This document shows positions 44,101-55,862 of a stretch of DNA of 64,000 nucleotides, in pieces. Origin of the DNA: Avena insularis (taxonomy: Eukaryota > Streptophyta > Magnoliopsida > Poales > Poaceae); assembly GCA_023614405.1 (NCBI GenBank), contig CM042694.1, forward strand, positions 478,613,392-478,677,391, given 5' to 3'. Positions within the stretch are counted from its first letter, which is position 1. Every line of letters begins with the position of its first letter. The translations under genes and the position numbers were made by a program. The notes beneath the pieces are model-generated. The model was not told where the DNA came from and did no database searches. It saw nothing but the letters and a program-made list of their open reading frames with translations.

Positions 44101-45060
44101 ACTTTTGTGGGGGCACCCCGTCAAGAAATTTTTTGAACTTGACGTATATAGTTCTGGCTGCTTGAGGCTTCTATTTGCTTCTTCAGACTTGAATTCCATG
44201 TTCGAGGTTTCTTACACTTCGAATTTTTGTTTGGCTAGGGGCCTTCGAGTGGTGTGCAAGGTATGCCCTCTGCAGCCACGCCCTTGGCCTCCCCACCATC
44301 GAGAGTGGACGAGATGTTGCTACTGTCCCGTTTGCGTGACCGCGTGAAGAAATTGGAGAATGACACATTGATCATCTGCGGTAATGCTGATGTGTGGAAA
44401 TGGAAGGCGGAGAAAGCAGTCGAGTAGGGTAAATATCTCCGTGGCGAAGTTGCTCAGATCAATGAACATCTGCGATGTGAGCATCATTCGACGGACTTGT
44501 GTTTCTCTATGCTTTCCATGATTTTGACTGATGTGTCTTTCTTGCATGTGCAGTTGTCAAACTCATTCGCATGAAGAGAGGGACCGAATCAGCATTCGGT
44601 TGAATTGTCGACTCGGGCGAAGCTAGAGGCTCGGGGGTTCTTATGGACCGATCGTGGTCGGGCAACCGTACTGGCGACCCTGCGGGATCGTATCTCGTAG
44701 GTGCTGCATTTCATGAAGATGATGCGGTCATCATTTAAGCATATCTTCAAGACGATGTTCTCGCTGGACGTGGTCCCGGGAACGTTGATGTCATTGTTAT
44801 GGAAATTCCGCAATGCTGATACTGTTTGCAAGTGTGTGTTCTAGCAACTTGTTGCATGTGCTAAAGATGCGCTTGCACTTGTGCATATGTAACATCTGGA
44901 TGTGGAGCTGAATGCCATTGCAGAAGGACCGACGGCACCTCTAGAAGGTATGGCGTGGAACATGGTCCTACACTATCGAGCGGTTGCGCGGCCAGCAGAG
45001 GACATCATGGATCTATTCAATGAGCGAACCAATTTCCTTCTTCAATGCTAGTAGAGTAGT
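41168..45060 (+). pseudogene. Antisense additional gene of element E with intron-like gaps
   Basis: Coding blocks run opposite to gag-pol. The N-terminal block is Ala/Lys-rich (about 41281-41545). Then comes a block reading …DFFRGLLCFYGIQLHQLSPN…, typical of the plant 'putative gypsy type transposon' domain (Transposase_28), and …VLYLGPEGNLAPFDPK…. A Ser/Pro/acid-rich linker and a coiled-coil block follow (43218-43420, …ENSLSVAKTKREDAVDALEQYKEELQQREEEQ…), then a C-terminal block (43653-43940). GT...AG gaps fit at 42292-42372, 42687-42781 and 43422-43508. Stops and frameshifts make it a pseudogene. Function unknown. Confidence 0.6.
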
Positions 45061-45403
45061 TGGTACCGTGCACAAAATGGATAAGTGTTGTAAAGCTCAT
45101 ACAGTTTCAATTATTGTAAACTTGCTAGCTTTGTATATGTTTCTAGTGTAATTGTGCAACGCCTTTTCATTAGCCTGATGTTTCCTAATCTCAGCGCCTT
45201 GCTAGCCTATCAGTTGCGCTACAACTGGGCTGGAGTTGCTCAAGAGTTTGATTGTAAGCAGAATCATCTACTAGGGCTATCGCTATGGTAAATTGCTTGT
45301 GTGACGGGGTCGTCAGGGAGGCGCAACCCCCGAGTGTGAAATGCATAAAGAGTAAAACAGAAAAAAGACACATGGTTGAGGCACTTAGCTTTATTTATTG
45401 CAG
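45061..45403. other. Spacer of E left of the F insertion
   Basis: AT-rich sequence that continues at 53173 after F. No gene or repeat recognised. Confidence 0.4.
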
Positions 45404-45408
45404 AATAG

Positions 45409-46879
45409 TGATAACCCACAAGTATAGGGGATCGTGTGTAGCCTTTTCGATAAGTAAGAGTGTCGAACCCAACGAGGAGCTAAAGGTAGATAAATATTCT
45501 CTCAAGTTCTACCAACCACTGATACAACTCTACGCACACTAAACGTTTGTATTATCTAGGAAATAAAACTAGAGCAACAATATGAGTAGTAGATATAACT
45601 TTGCATGATAATAAATAACAAGAAAGTAAAGCTAGTTGCTGCAGCAATAAAATACACTAAACTAACAGAACCATGAGTGTGGAATAGTGGTGGTAATTGT
45701 GGTGGCTTTGTCCAAGTTTAAATATCGAATAGATCGGGTTCATTGTCTTCGATGCAGTTTTCTATGTGGGAGAGGCTAAATATACATGTGCTTCACTACT
45801 TGGAATTACATGTACTATATGATTGGATTGTTAGCAAAAATCCGTAAGTACTAATCAATGCATTAAGGTTTCCCCAACCATAGCCTTAAGTTTAATGGTA
45901 CTCTTACTCCCATACGTGCAACATTCCGGTTCGCGTCCTTAGGTTTCTGTCACTCCGGCAGGACTTCCCCCCTTCCTCTTACACATACTACAAACTCTAT
46001 GATGTTTAATCCATGCGCGCACAAATATAATAGACACCAAAGGACTGTACCATATCAACATACAACTCTAATGAACCAAAGACGTTCAACCATTCAATCT
46101 AAGAACAAAGAAACTACGCAAACATGACATAGATCATAGGATTATAACTTATAGCATCAAACACCATGTTTACATAGGATGGTACAAAGGTGTGTGGGTG
46201 GATGAACTACTGCATACTAGGGGGATTAGGTGATAGAGATGGTGGTGAAGATGGTGAAGAGGGCGGCGGCGGCGCCGAAGGCGGCGCGGGGGACTCCTTC
46301 CTGGCGCCGGTATCATGGGGTAGCACCGCCCCTTAGCCTCCTTCCTTCATGGATTCTTGGGAACCCTCCCCCATGGAGATGGGATCCATGGGGGAGGCAA
46401 AAACGTGGCTTTGGTGGCTGCAACTTCGTGGGTGGAGATGCCCTGGGCGAATTAGGTTTTCTCCCTTTATATAGCTTCTCGGATTCCCATCACCCTATCT
46501 TGGGCTGCAGTAAATCGGGCTCTAAAAGGCCCGTACAGATTTAGAACCAGCTAAATTTTATGTCCAGAACGGTTGTCGTGAAAGTTCCATCAACTTTGTA
46601 GTTGAAGAATTGTCCGTTTGACGCCGTCTTCGACCCGAAACGTGACCATCTTCAAAAAGAGTTCTGAGACAGATTTCTGGAAAAATTCCAATTTGACTCC
46701 AACAAGGTTTCCACTTGTATTCTTGGTAATTCCTACACATCAAAGTGTAAAATAAGAACATTGTATACTTTTTCAACTATTAGTAGGTTAGTCCAAATAA
46801 ATCATAAACTTTATACAAAAAGGAGTGTCAAAAACATATTATTAGCATAAAACCATCAAAAATTATTATGGACGTATCA
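45409..46879 (-). repeat. 3' LTR of F
   Basis: 1471 bp, plus-strand start tgataacccacaag, end gacgtatca. It matches 51691-53167. A TATA box (tatataaag on the minus strand) lies at 46465-46474. Its end next to the interior resembles the A LTR (…acttatcgaaa…cttgtgggt), while the middle differs. Confidence 0.92.
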
Positions 46880-46977
46880 ACATCCCAAGCTTAGTTCATG
46901 CTCGTCCTTGAGTAGGTAAACGATCAAAACAATATAATTTTTGAGGTGACATGCAGACAACACAATCTTGATCATCA
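46880..46977 (-). other. Polypurine tract region of F
   Basis: On the minus strand 'ggacgagcatgaactaagcttgggatgt' abuts the LTR, with aagcttgggatgt as the purine-rich primer. This marks the left LTR as the 3' copy. Confidence 0.7.
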
Positions 46978-48709
46978 TCTATACCTAATAATAAAGGACG
47001 GATTATTTCTTCCGGTCCAACATTTTTTGGACCCTTTTACCCTCTCATCCAACCACGTATAACCACCGAGCCACCCGTAAGTATTTTTCCTTCTCACGCC
47101 TGCTCCAACCCCGTTCGGTTCCTCTATCAAAAAAAAACCTGGTGGGTTTGATTTTCGTTGTCTCGGCCCGACCCAGCGGATGCCCCCTTTTCTTAGGCTC
47201 ATGGATTCATCCAGAAGTGTCGCCAAATCCATTTAAAGAATAGTCCCACATCGCTTTCTTAAATCAACATCCACAAATTTATATACTTTACAAATTGTCT
47301 AGAATCAACAAGCTGCCTATAAAATCAACAATCTATTTCGAAATTTGATGATGCCTAGGACAACGAGAGAGAGATAGCAGCCAGACACAAAACGGGACGG
47401 CGATGGGGGACACCAGGAAGATTGCTGGGCAAGGGAAGGGAAGGTCATTCAGCGGCGGCGTGAGGGTGCAAGGCCTTTGGTTCGGGCTGTGAGAGGTGCG
47501 CGGCCAGGATCTGGATGGGGACGAGCTGCCGGTTGGTGCCAAGCGGAGCAGAGGAGGCCGTGGCAGAGAGCCGTCGGGCTCGCTCGGGATCGACGAGCTC
47601 GCAGACTGAGGCTGCGGCGTACATGGAGACGAGCGGGGGAGGTCGACCTTGGGCGGCGGCTAGCAAAGCTGCGGCACAAGGATTCAAGGCCTCGGGTCCA
47701 AGCTGTGAGAGGTGCGCGGCCAGGACCTGGACGGACAAGCTGCGCCGGGTTGGGTGCCAAGCGGACCAGGGGGAGTCCGTGGCGGCGGACATGGAGACGG
47801 GGTAGAGTGGGGGGAGGTCGGCCCGGGGGCAACGGCCGACAAAACTGCAGCGCGAGGGGGGGATGGCAAAGGCCTCGGGTCTAGGCTTGAGAGGAGCTGC
47901 CAAGCGGAGGAGAGGAGGCGGGAGGCGTACATGGAGATAGGGTGGAGCAGGGGGAGTTTGACCCGGGGCTCGAAGGGAAGGAGGGCGCCGCTGGGAGGCG
48001 CACGACGCACGCGGTCAAGGAGACCCAGACGAAGACGGGACGAGGGGAGCAGCGGGGAGTGGGGCACGTTTGGTGGCATGCGTGTGTGGCGCGGGGAGAA
48101 AGAGAGACGTGTGCGGCTCCCGTGCGTGGTAGGTGGCGTCGGTGCGTTGCTACCACTGTGTGTGTTGCGTTTGTGCGTAGGTCGGGTCAATGCGTTGCAG
48201 CGTGCTTGTTGGATTAAGAAAGGACAGGTTAAGCTTAGGAAATTATGGCCTATCAATTTTAGGAAAAACAAAATACCATGATAGGAGTAGTCCTCGAACA
48301 GCGCTTTCATCTGGTCCAGAAGGACTCATGGATTATCTTCCTATATACTATTGTAATATCCAATGTCAGAGTAATACAAGTTTATTCGCAAAAAAATTTA
48401 GAAAAATAATTTTAAAAAAATGTAAACAATTTTAATAATATGTAAGTTGTTTTTTTCAAAAAAATAATATTTTAACATGAGTTGTAACCCAAAGTCTAGC
48501 TTTCTTTTTGAAGGAATCATGAGATCTATTAAATCAGGTAACATCATTTGTACTGTTTGTGTCTAGTATCGACACAGGTCGGTGCTGAATCGTGTAACTC
48601 AAATTTTAACTATTTGAATACCGATGAAAATGATACGATCTTAATAGCCACACCTTACCATTTTACCAACAAAATTGCTTGGCGCAGCAACGCACGGGCA
48701 TTGTGCTAG
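46978..48709 (+). mobile_element. Non-autonomous Helitron with internal GC-rich repeats
   Basis: 1732 bp starting TCTATACCTAATAATAAAGG and ending CACGGGCATTGTGCTAG, the TC...CTAG ends of plant Helitrons, inserted between A (46977) and T (48710) without target duplication. A short GC stem (ggcgcagcaacgc) sits before the end but is imperfect. No Rep/helicase gene. Three related GC-rich blocks start near 47469, 47685 and 47867 ('caaggcct…gctgtgagaggtgcgcggcc…gccaagcgga'). Long frames on both strands here reflect base composition. Confidence 0.8.
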
Positions 48710-51308
48710 TTATTGTAAAAGCATTGATAGCTAGGATTAAGGTACTCTAAACATGAATCATGAAAGATAGAGTTCTAACAATAAGACATAGCAACTATGT
48801 TGTAACATGAAAATGCACAAACAAAAGATTCATAAATAACAATGCTTTGAAAGACGTTTGTTTGTTTCACATAAAGAAAGCATAATAAGAATGGTATTTA
48901 CCTTGTCCCTCATAGAGTAGCAAAACATAAATGCATAGGACACCTTCAAAGTTCATAAGGGTGACTAGATACAAATAGTTTAGGAACAAGAAATATCAAA
49001 GTTATGCATCAATCAACAAGTCTTGGGACAATGCACATAGAACTAAGAATGACAACTATGCTCTCTTAATTGGTGCATAAAGATAGAAGATGGAGGCTCA
49101 ATATAAAAGTGGAAGAAAGGCCTTCTTAGAAGGAAGCAGGGATTCAATTTTCATAAACAACTTCCAAAAATTATGGTACTTATTAGCTTTCAGCTCTCAT
49201 TGCCCATATCATAAGCATCTTTAGGTGATTAAGGCTAAAGTGACACAACTAAGAGGATATGCTTGACAAGTTATAAGTTGAAATCTCATGCCCCTTACTT
49301 ATGAGTACCGAACCTCATGCTACTCAACTTCAGTGACAAGTAAGCTCTTGTCATTATAAGTACATATGTATCATAGAGAACTGCCAACGGGGTACCCGTT
49401 GCACATGATACAGGAGCTATCCTATAATCAAAATGACAAGGCAAGTAAACAATGAGTATCTCGGCGATCTTTTTATTTGCTATTTGCATAGGTTTTTATT
49501 GAGGATGCTTCATAGAGCGCTCATTATGGTTATGCTACAAGTTTCCACCATGATTAGGCATGGCTTAGGCTAGCCGCCCAGGTGTTTCTCTAACACACAT
49601 ACATACTCCATGATCTTACAAGTTCCCCTTTTATTTTACACTGTCGGGATCCATAAGCAAAAGAATCATGATATCAACGGAATATAAGTGCAATGTTGAA
49701 AGCGTTCCCCATGATACATGGTTCTGCTAACTTCAACTTATAAAGCGCAAGCATATACGCAACAAAGATGGACACAATGGTTCAAGTTTATTAAGTGCAA
49801 GAAAATAAAGTGTGCCATCAAGTTCGTGAGAGCTTTAATCACTAATTTTCACATAACAAGTTTAATTCGGAAGGTAGATAAAAGTATGAATATACTTGGA
49901 ATAGCAAATGCTAATAGGTAGGTATGGTGGACTCTTTAAGATAACTTGGTTTTATTTGGAGTTGGATGCATGAGTGGAACTCATACTTGGTTATGGAGGC
50001 TAGCAAAAGACTGGGAGCGACCAACTAAAAGAGCAATAATGGCCATACTCATGCAAAGCGACAAAACATCATTAATTAAAGCATAAAGTGAAATTACAAG
50101 TCGAAAACTAAAGGATCATAAAGGCTATGGTGACTTGGGATAGTCATAACATGGTGTGAGCATGCGCCAAGTCAACCCAAATAAAGCATCAAAGGAGAAT
50201 ACCACAATACTATGTTTTAATATGCTAAAACAACGCATGATTCTTTCAAGGCACATTAAGCAATCTCAATTGTTTATAACATGTCATGCTACAAAAAAAA
50301 GCACTAAGCATAAATCCAAAACAATATCAAGCATGACATGACAAAGCATAGGCCACCGTAAAAAATGAGGTCCTTTTACCACTTAAGCATGAACTTTTCT
50401 GACTTTTTTCCAATCCAAACCACACTTATTTGAAAACTAATGTATGAAAGAGGGGGTCCAACCAATTTATTCAAGCAAACTAAGAAAACCAAGCAAACAA
50501 AAACGAAAACAAAGACGCTCCAAGAAGAACACAACTGTGCATGAAACAATTAAAAAAATGTGTTTGGAAGAAACCTGAGATTTTTATTGATGGAGAAGGG
50601 GATGCCTTGGGCATCCCCAAGTTTTGACGCTTGTAGTTCTTGGATATTTCTTGGGGTGACACATGTGGCATCCCCAAGCTTGAGCTTTACTCCATTCTTC
50701 ATCTCATTACATCATTCTTTCCTTAACACCTGAAATTTTTCCTTCATACAAAACTTCACATAATCTTCATTAGCAACATTAGTGTACTCAAGATAATAAG
50801 TCTCTGGGTTCAGTTTCAACACCAATAAAATTTCCATTAAAACACAAGCTACTGTAGTACTTCCCTTAAAAAGCTCAATTCCCCAAAGAGAACCCAAAAA
50901 GGAATCAACAAGAAGCAAATGCAAATAATGGCACATTTCTGTCAAAACAGACCAGCAGATAGAAACCAATTTTTTCGAAAACCTTCTGTTGCTCAAATCG
51001 AAAAGTGTTGAACTAAGAAAGTTGGATAATAACCTGGGGCAGAATAATAAAACATTACAGCTCAAACCGACATACAGAGATTTTACACGAATTTTTACAG
51101 TGAAGCACAAAAATCTGTTTCAGGACAGCAACTTTCCCAAGTATTACTTCTCTCTCATTAGAGGTTACTCTTGGCAAAAAAAGCAAATAAAAAGGATAAG
51201 GAGAGATTATTACTGAAGCAATAACTTCCAAGACTCAACTAAAACTTTTGGGTTATCTCCCAATAAGTATTTTTCTTTAATGCCTTTAAGTTAAGTATAG
51301 GATCAAGA
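48710..51308 (-). other. 3' non-coding region of F
   Basis: Reverse-orientation counterpart of 31905-34100 in G and partly of A. It contains the conserved hairpin at 50598-50618. Open frames here are short and not shared with G. I see no gene. Confidence 0.75.
50598..50618 (-). promoter_or_regulatory. Perfect 9-bp hairpin in the F 3' region
   Basis: Arms ggggatgcc and ggcatcccc around a three-base loop, at the position equivalent to 32494-32514 in G. Arms are identical in both elements although surrounding sequence has diverged. Confidence 0.6.
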
Positions 51309-51348
51309 TTCAAGTATTTTTGAATGAATAAGCATTAAGATCAATACC
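51309..51348 (-). pseudogene. Last codons of the gag-protease frame in F (deletion scar)
   Basis: On the minus strand 'cttaatgcttattca…aatacttga' matches the end of the G frame (31866-31900, L-N-A-Y-S…N-T-stop). Everything from the gag start up to here, about 1.9 kb in G, is absent. Confidence 0.65.
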
Positions 51349-51662
51349 AGAAATATCTTTCCATTTCAAGGCTTCATGCATTCCTACAAGTTTTTAACTG
51401 AAAATATTCCATGGAAAGATTTGTTTTGGTTTCATAGGCATGAACACAAGTGTTCAAGGTCGACCCCCACTTAACCATTACTCGACTTTCCAATCACTTT
51501 CCTTTTTAAAAAAGTTTTTAGGTAACAAGTATAACTAATTTTTTTTGTAATTCACATTCCCTATCCATAGTAAGATAGAGAATAACTTAAAACTGAAAGT
51601 AAAACCTAATTAGAGATAAAGCAAACAAGTGCACACAAGAATATTCACCCACACGATATTGC
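51349..51662 (-). other. Leader of F
   Basis: Non-coding stretch between primer site and deletion scar. It may hold packaging signals, but none can be recognised. Confidence 0.45.
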
Positions 51663-51680
51663 TCCCCGGCAACGACGCCA
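51663..51680 (-). other. Primer binding site of F
   Basis: Minus strand TGGCGTCGTTGCCGGGGA, ten bases after the LTR. tRNA-Asp type with one mismatch. Confidence 0.85.
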
Positions 51681-51690
51681 GAAAAGGTCT

Positions 51691-53167
51691 TGATAACCCA
51701 CAAGTATAGGGGATCGTGTGTAGCCTTTTCGATAAGTAAGATTGTCGAACCCAACGAGGAGCTAAAGGTAGGATAAATATTCTCTTAAGTTCTATCAACC
51801 ACTGATACAACTCTATGCACACTAAACGTTTGCATTATCTAGGAAATAAAACTAGAGCAACAATACGAGTAGTAGAGATAGCTTTGCATGATAATAAATA
51901 ACAAGAAAGTAAAGCTAGTTGCTGCAGCAATAAAATACACTAAACTAACAGAACCATGAGTGTGGAATAGTGGTGGTAATTGTGGTGGCTTGGTCCAAGT
52001 TTAAATAGCGAATAGATCGGGTTCATTGTCTTCGATGCAGTTTTCTATGTGGGAGAGGCTAAATATACATGTGCTTCACTACTTGGAATTACATGTACTA
52101 TATGATTGGACTGTTAGCAAACATCCGCAAGTACTAATCAATGCATTAAGGTTTCCCCAACCATAGCCTTAAGTTTAATGGTCCTCTTACTCCCATACGT
52201 GCAACGTTCCGGTTTGCGTCCTCAGGTTTCGGTCACTCCGGCAGGACTTCCCCCTTCCTCTTACACATACTACAAACCCTATGATGTTTAATCCATGCGT
52301 GCACAAATATAATGGACACCAAAGAACTGTACCATATCAACATACAACTCTAATGAACCAAAGACGTTCAACCATTCAATATAAGAACAAAGAAACTACG
52401 CAAACATGACATAGATCATAGGATTATAACTTATAGCATCAAACACCATGTTTACATAGGACAGTACAGAGGTGTGTGGAAGGATGAACCACTGCATACT
52501 AGGAGGATTAGGTGATGAGATGGCGGTTAAGATGGTGAAAAGGGCGGCGGTAGCACCGGCGGCGGCGCGGGGGACTCCTTCCTCGTCGCCGGTATCATGG
52601 GGGAGCACCGCCCCTTAGCCTCCTTCCTTCATGCATTCTTGGGAGCCCTCCCCCATGGAGATGGAATCCATGGGGGAGGCAAAACATGGCTTTGGTGGCT
52701 GCAAATTCATGGGTGGAGATGCCCTGGGCGAATTAGGTTTCCTCCCTTTATATAGCTTCTCGGATTCCCATCACCCCATCTTGGGCTGCAGTAAATCGGG
52801 CCTAAAAGGCCCGTCCGGACTCGGAATCAGCTAAATTTTATGTTTAGAACGGTTTTCGTGAAATTTCCAGCAACTTTGTAGTTCAAGAGTTTTTTGTTTG
52901 ATGCCGTCTTTGACCCGAAACATGACCATCTTCAAAAAGAGTTCTAAGACAGATTTCTGGAATAATCCCAATTTGACTCCAACAAGGTTTCCACTTGTAT
53001 TCTTGGTAATTCCTACACATCAAAGTGTAAAACAAGAACATTGTGTACTTTTGCAACTATTAGTAGGTTAGTCCAAATAAATCATAAACTTTATACAAAA
53101 AGGGGTGTCAAAAGCATATTATTAGCATAAAACCATCAAAAATTATAAATACGTTATGGACGTATCA
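51691..53167 (-). repeat. 5' LTR of F
   Basis: 1477 bp, matched by 45409-46879. The TATA box lies at about 52746-52755. A short insertion (aaatacgt) near 53147-53154 distinguishes it from the 3' copy. Confidence 0.92.
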
Positions 53168-53249
53168 AATAGCAGGAGGTACATTGCATGGCTAAGTAGC
53201 CTAGATGAGTAGCCTTATTGTAAAGGAAAAACATCTAAGAGTAGAAACG

Positions 53250-54350
53250 TCATAGCTGCACGACGTTACATGGGTTGGAGTATGCGACTCCGGTTTCTAA
53301 GTCCTTGAGGCGATAGGCGCCACCTGGGATCACTTCGATGATCACATAGGGCCCTTCCCATGGAGATTCGAACTTGAGGTGTCCCTTCTGCTTCAGTCGT
53401 AGGACGAGGTCTCCTTCGACGAAGGACCTTGGTCGCAGTCGTCGGCTATGGTAGTTGTGAAGGCTTTGCTGGTACATAGTTGATCGTTCCACAACGATTC
53501 GACGCGCCTCGTCGAGCAGATAGATGGAGTCTTTGAGTTCGGCAATAGATTCGACCTCGCTGTAAGCGATGACCCATGGGGCCATGTAGCGTACTTCAGC
53601 TGGTAGGACCGCCTTGGCTCTGTGCACCATGAAGAAAGGCGTGTTTCTAGTGGCGCTATTCGGGATTGTCCGGAGGCTCCATGGTACGGAGGGTAGCTCC
53701 TCTGCCCAACATCTTGCCGCTCATTTGAGAGGCCGGAGGAGGCACTTCTTGATGCCATTGTAGACTAAATCATTGGCCTTCTTGACTTGACTATTGGTCT
53801 AAGGGTGTGCCACAGAAGCGTAGCTGATGTTGGTGCCCAGGTTTTTGCAAAAATCCTGGAATTATTTCAAGGTAAAGTTTGTCCCATTGTCGGTGATGAT
53901 GTTGTGTGGCACCCCGAATCTGAAGACGATGGATTCGAAGAACTTTACGGCGGTAGAACCAGTTTGGTTGGTCACAGGCATGGCCTTGATCCACTTGGTG
54001 AACTTGTCGACTGCGACAAGGAGAAAAATGTATCCTCTGGGTAATGACTTCTGCAGTTTGCCGACCATGTCGAGTCCCACTATGCTAAGGGCCAGGCCAT
54101 AGGTATTGGCCTGAGTTCCGCGCCTGGTGTATGCGGCTTATCTGCAAATCTCTGACAGGTGTTGCACCGTTCGATGATGTTCTTGGCATCACACATCATG
54201 GTGGGCCAGTAGAAGCCAGCTTGAAGAGCTTTAGCGACGAGGGAGTGACTACGGGCATGATGTGTGTAGGTACCCTCGTGTATCTCAAGGAGGATGCCCC
54301 TTCTGTCGCTGTTGGTGACGCATCGCTAGAGGAGCTATGTGTCGCGCATC
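53250..54350 (-). pseudogene. Integrase of element E
   Basis: The core is seen at 53862-54080 (…MVGKLQKSLPRGYIFLLVAV…DKFTKWIKAMPV…, …FRFGVPHNIITDNGTNF…), with two core aspartates in VDKFT and TDNGT. The C-terminal domain is 53250-53630 (…YQQSLHNYHSRRLRPRSF…GDLVLRLKQKG…WEGPYVIIEV…GGAYRLKDLETG), ending at the natural stop. The upstream zinc-finger part is degenerate up to about 54350. Frames change between blocks. The enzyme would join element cDNA to host DNA in the nucleus. Confidence 0.75.
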
Positions 54351-54398
54351 TGTTGGGTTGCCTAGCAGCCTCTTGGTGAGTAGTTACGTGATGTATGG

Positions 54399-54923
54399 CT
54401 ATGTCCAGGATGGCTCGATGAGCATGACCTCCATGGGACCTTCAGGTGCAAATCCTTGTTCTTCCTCGCTGGATCCTTCGGCCTGTTCGGGTGGCATAGA
54501 CCTAAGTGAGCTTCTATGCCAGATTGGCCATGCGGTAGTCTTAGGCTTGATAGATCGTTCATGGATTTGCTCTAGGAATACGCCTGGTGGCACCGGGGTA
54601 CAGGTGGAGCCTATGTTGGCGAGTATGTCGGTCTCCTCATTACTTCCGTGTCCGACGTGCCGCAGTTCACAGCCATTAAAGTCCCCTTCGAGTGTGTTGT
54701 AGAGTTCATGGTACGCGACCATGTTGTTGCTCAGTGCATCACACATGTTCATGGTCTGTTGTACCATGAGGTTGGAGTCGTCATAGATGATGAGCCGTGT
54801 GGCGCCACAGGCCTTGGCCATTCGTATCCCGTGGATCAGTGCCTCGTACTCTGCATCATTGTTGGATGCGTGGAACTTCATCCACAGGATATACCGCATA
54901 TTGTCACCCAGAGGATATGTCAA
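54399..54923 (-). pseudogene. Second, archaeal-type RNase H domain of E
   Basis: 174 open codons containing …NNDAEYEALIHGIRMAKACG…, …LIIYDDSNLMVQQTM…, …YHELYNTLEGDFNGCELRHV… and …EETDILANIGS. These are the conserved blocks of the RNase H (RVT_3-like) domain that Tat/Ogre elements carry in addition to the gypsy RNase H. The acidic residues D/E of AEYEAL and D of YDDSNL are still present. Confidence 0.75.
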
Positions 54924-55067
54924 GATGACGTCAGCGCCAACTCCTTCTTTGCATTTGGATCAGTCAAAGTTCATGGTCTAGAGGTTGGACATGACTGGTG
55001 TGTCCGAGATCTGATTCTCCATCCAGTGGACGAGGAAATCCGGCAGGACCTCTGACTTGATCGTTGT

Positions 55068-55862
55068 TCACCGCTCGTATGTGATGTCCTGCAGGGATAG
55101 TTCGATGCTCCAGAGGGTGACCCGCCCCATAGCATCAGGGTTGTTCAGGATGTGGTTCAGCGGGGCGTCGGTCACCACAACTATGGGGTGAACCTGGAAG
55201 TAGTGGCGCAGTCGCCATGCTGTCACTACGACACTGTAGGGCAGCTTCTGGTAATGCGGGTACCGCTGCTTTGTTGGTGTCAGTACCTCGCTAAGGTAGT
55301 ACACTAGGTGTTGCACCCCATGGATCTTGTTTTCTTCAGATCATTCGACCACCAGCACAGTACCTACCACCTGGTTGGTGGCGGATATGTATAGAAATAT
55401 TGGATCCTTTTCCCTGGGGGTCACCGGCACAGGTGAGGTGGAGAGCAGGCGCTTGAGATCATCGAATGCATCTTGTGACTCATCCGTCGACTCGAACTTT
55501 TTGGTCTTGCGGAGGAGCTGGTAGAACGGTAGTGCCTTCTCGCACATTCGACTCATGAATCGACTAAGCGCTGCAATTCGCCAAGCCAGCTGCTAGACGC
55601 CCTCGACGTTCTTCGTATTCTCCATGGTCAGTATGGCCCTTATCTTCTTTGGGTTGGCCTCTATTCCCCTGGCAGGGATGAGGTACCCAAGTAATTGCCC
55701 GGATGGTACACCGAAGGCGCACTTCTCTAGATTCATCTTGATCCGATAGTGGTCAAGGTTATCGAAGGTCTCGCGGATATCATCGATGAGTGTAGCTTCC
55801 TCTTTGGTCTTGACCACTGTATCGTCAACATAAACCTGGTTGTTTCTGTAGGGGTTCCGCAT
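55068..55862 (-). pseudogene. C-terminal RT and first RNase H of E
   Basis: 55593-55862 starts with …NQVYVDDTVVKTKE…, so the catalytic YVDD (55821-55832) is intact. It continues …MNLEKCAFGVPSGQLLGYLI… and …ANPKKIRAIL. The gypsy-type RNase H follows at 55341-55556 (…KALPFYQLLRKTKKFE…, …AFDDLKRLL) and 55068-55316 (…LVYYLSEVLTPTKQRYPHYQ…, …VVVTDAPLNHILNNPDA…GRVTLWSIEL). Frameshifts and stops separate the blocks. Element D separates this part from the RT N-terminus at 63181-64000. Confidence 0.8.

Larger units (their letters stand above)
45409..53167 (-). mobile_element. Element F: non-autonomous Athila-type element with gag deleted
   Basis: 7759 bp with two LTRs, a primer site on the right and a polypurine tract on the left, so it is a minus-strand insertion. 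No gag, protease, RT or integrase remains. After the leader the sequence jumps to the last codons of the protease frame and then to the long 3' region shared with G. A Helitron is inserted near its 3' end. Confidence 0.9.
45404..53172. repeat. Target site duplications of element F
   Basis: aatag at 45404-45408 and at 53168-53172, a perfect match outside the LTR ends. Confidence 0.95.

Noticed and set aside
47477..48310. Long GC-rich overlapping frames on both strands, up to 208 codons
   Set aside because: They lie wholly inside the Helitron, are Arg/Gly/Pro-rich, open on several frames at once and made of tandem repeats, so base composition explains them.
53787..55055. Plus-strand frames of 60-135 codons opposite E pol
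   Set aside because: They are antisense shadows of clearly homologous RNase H and integrase blocks.
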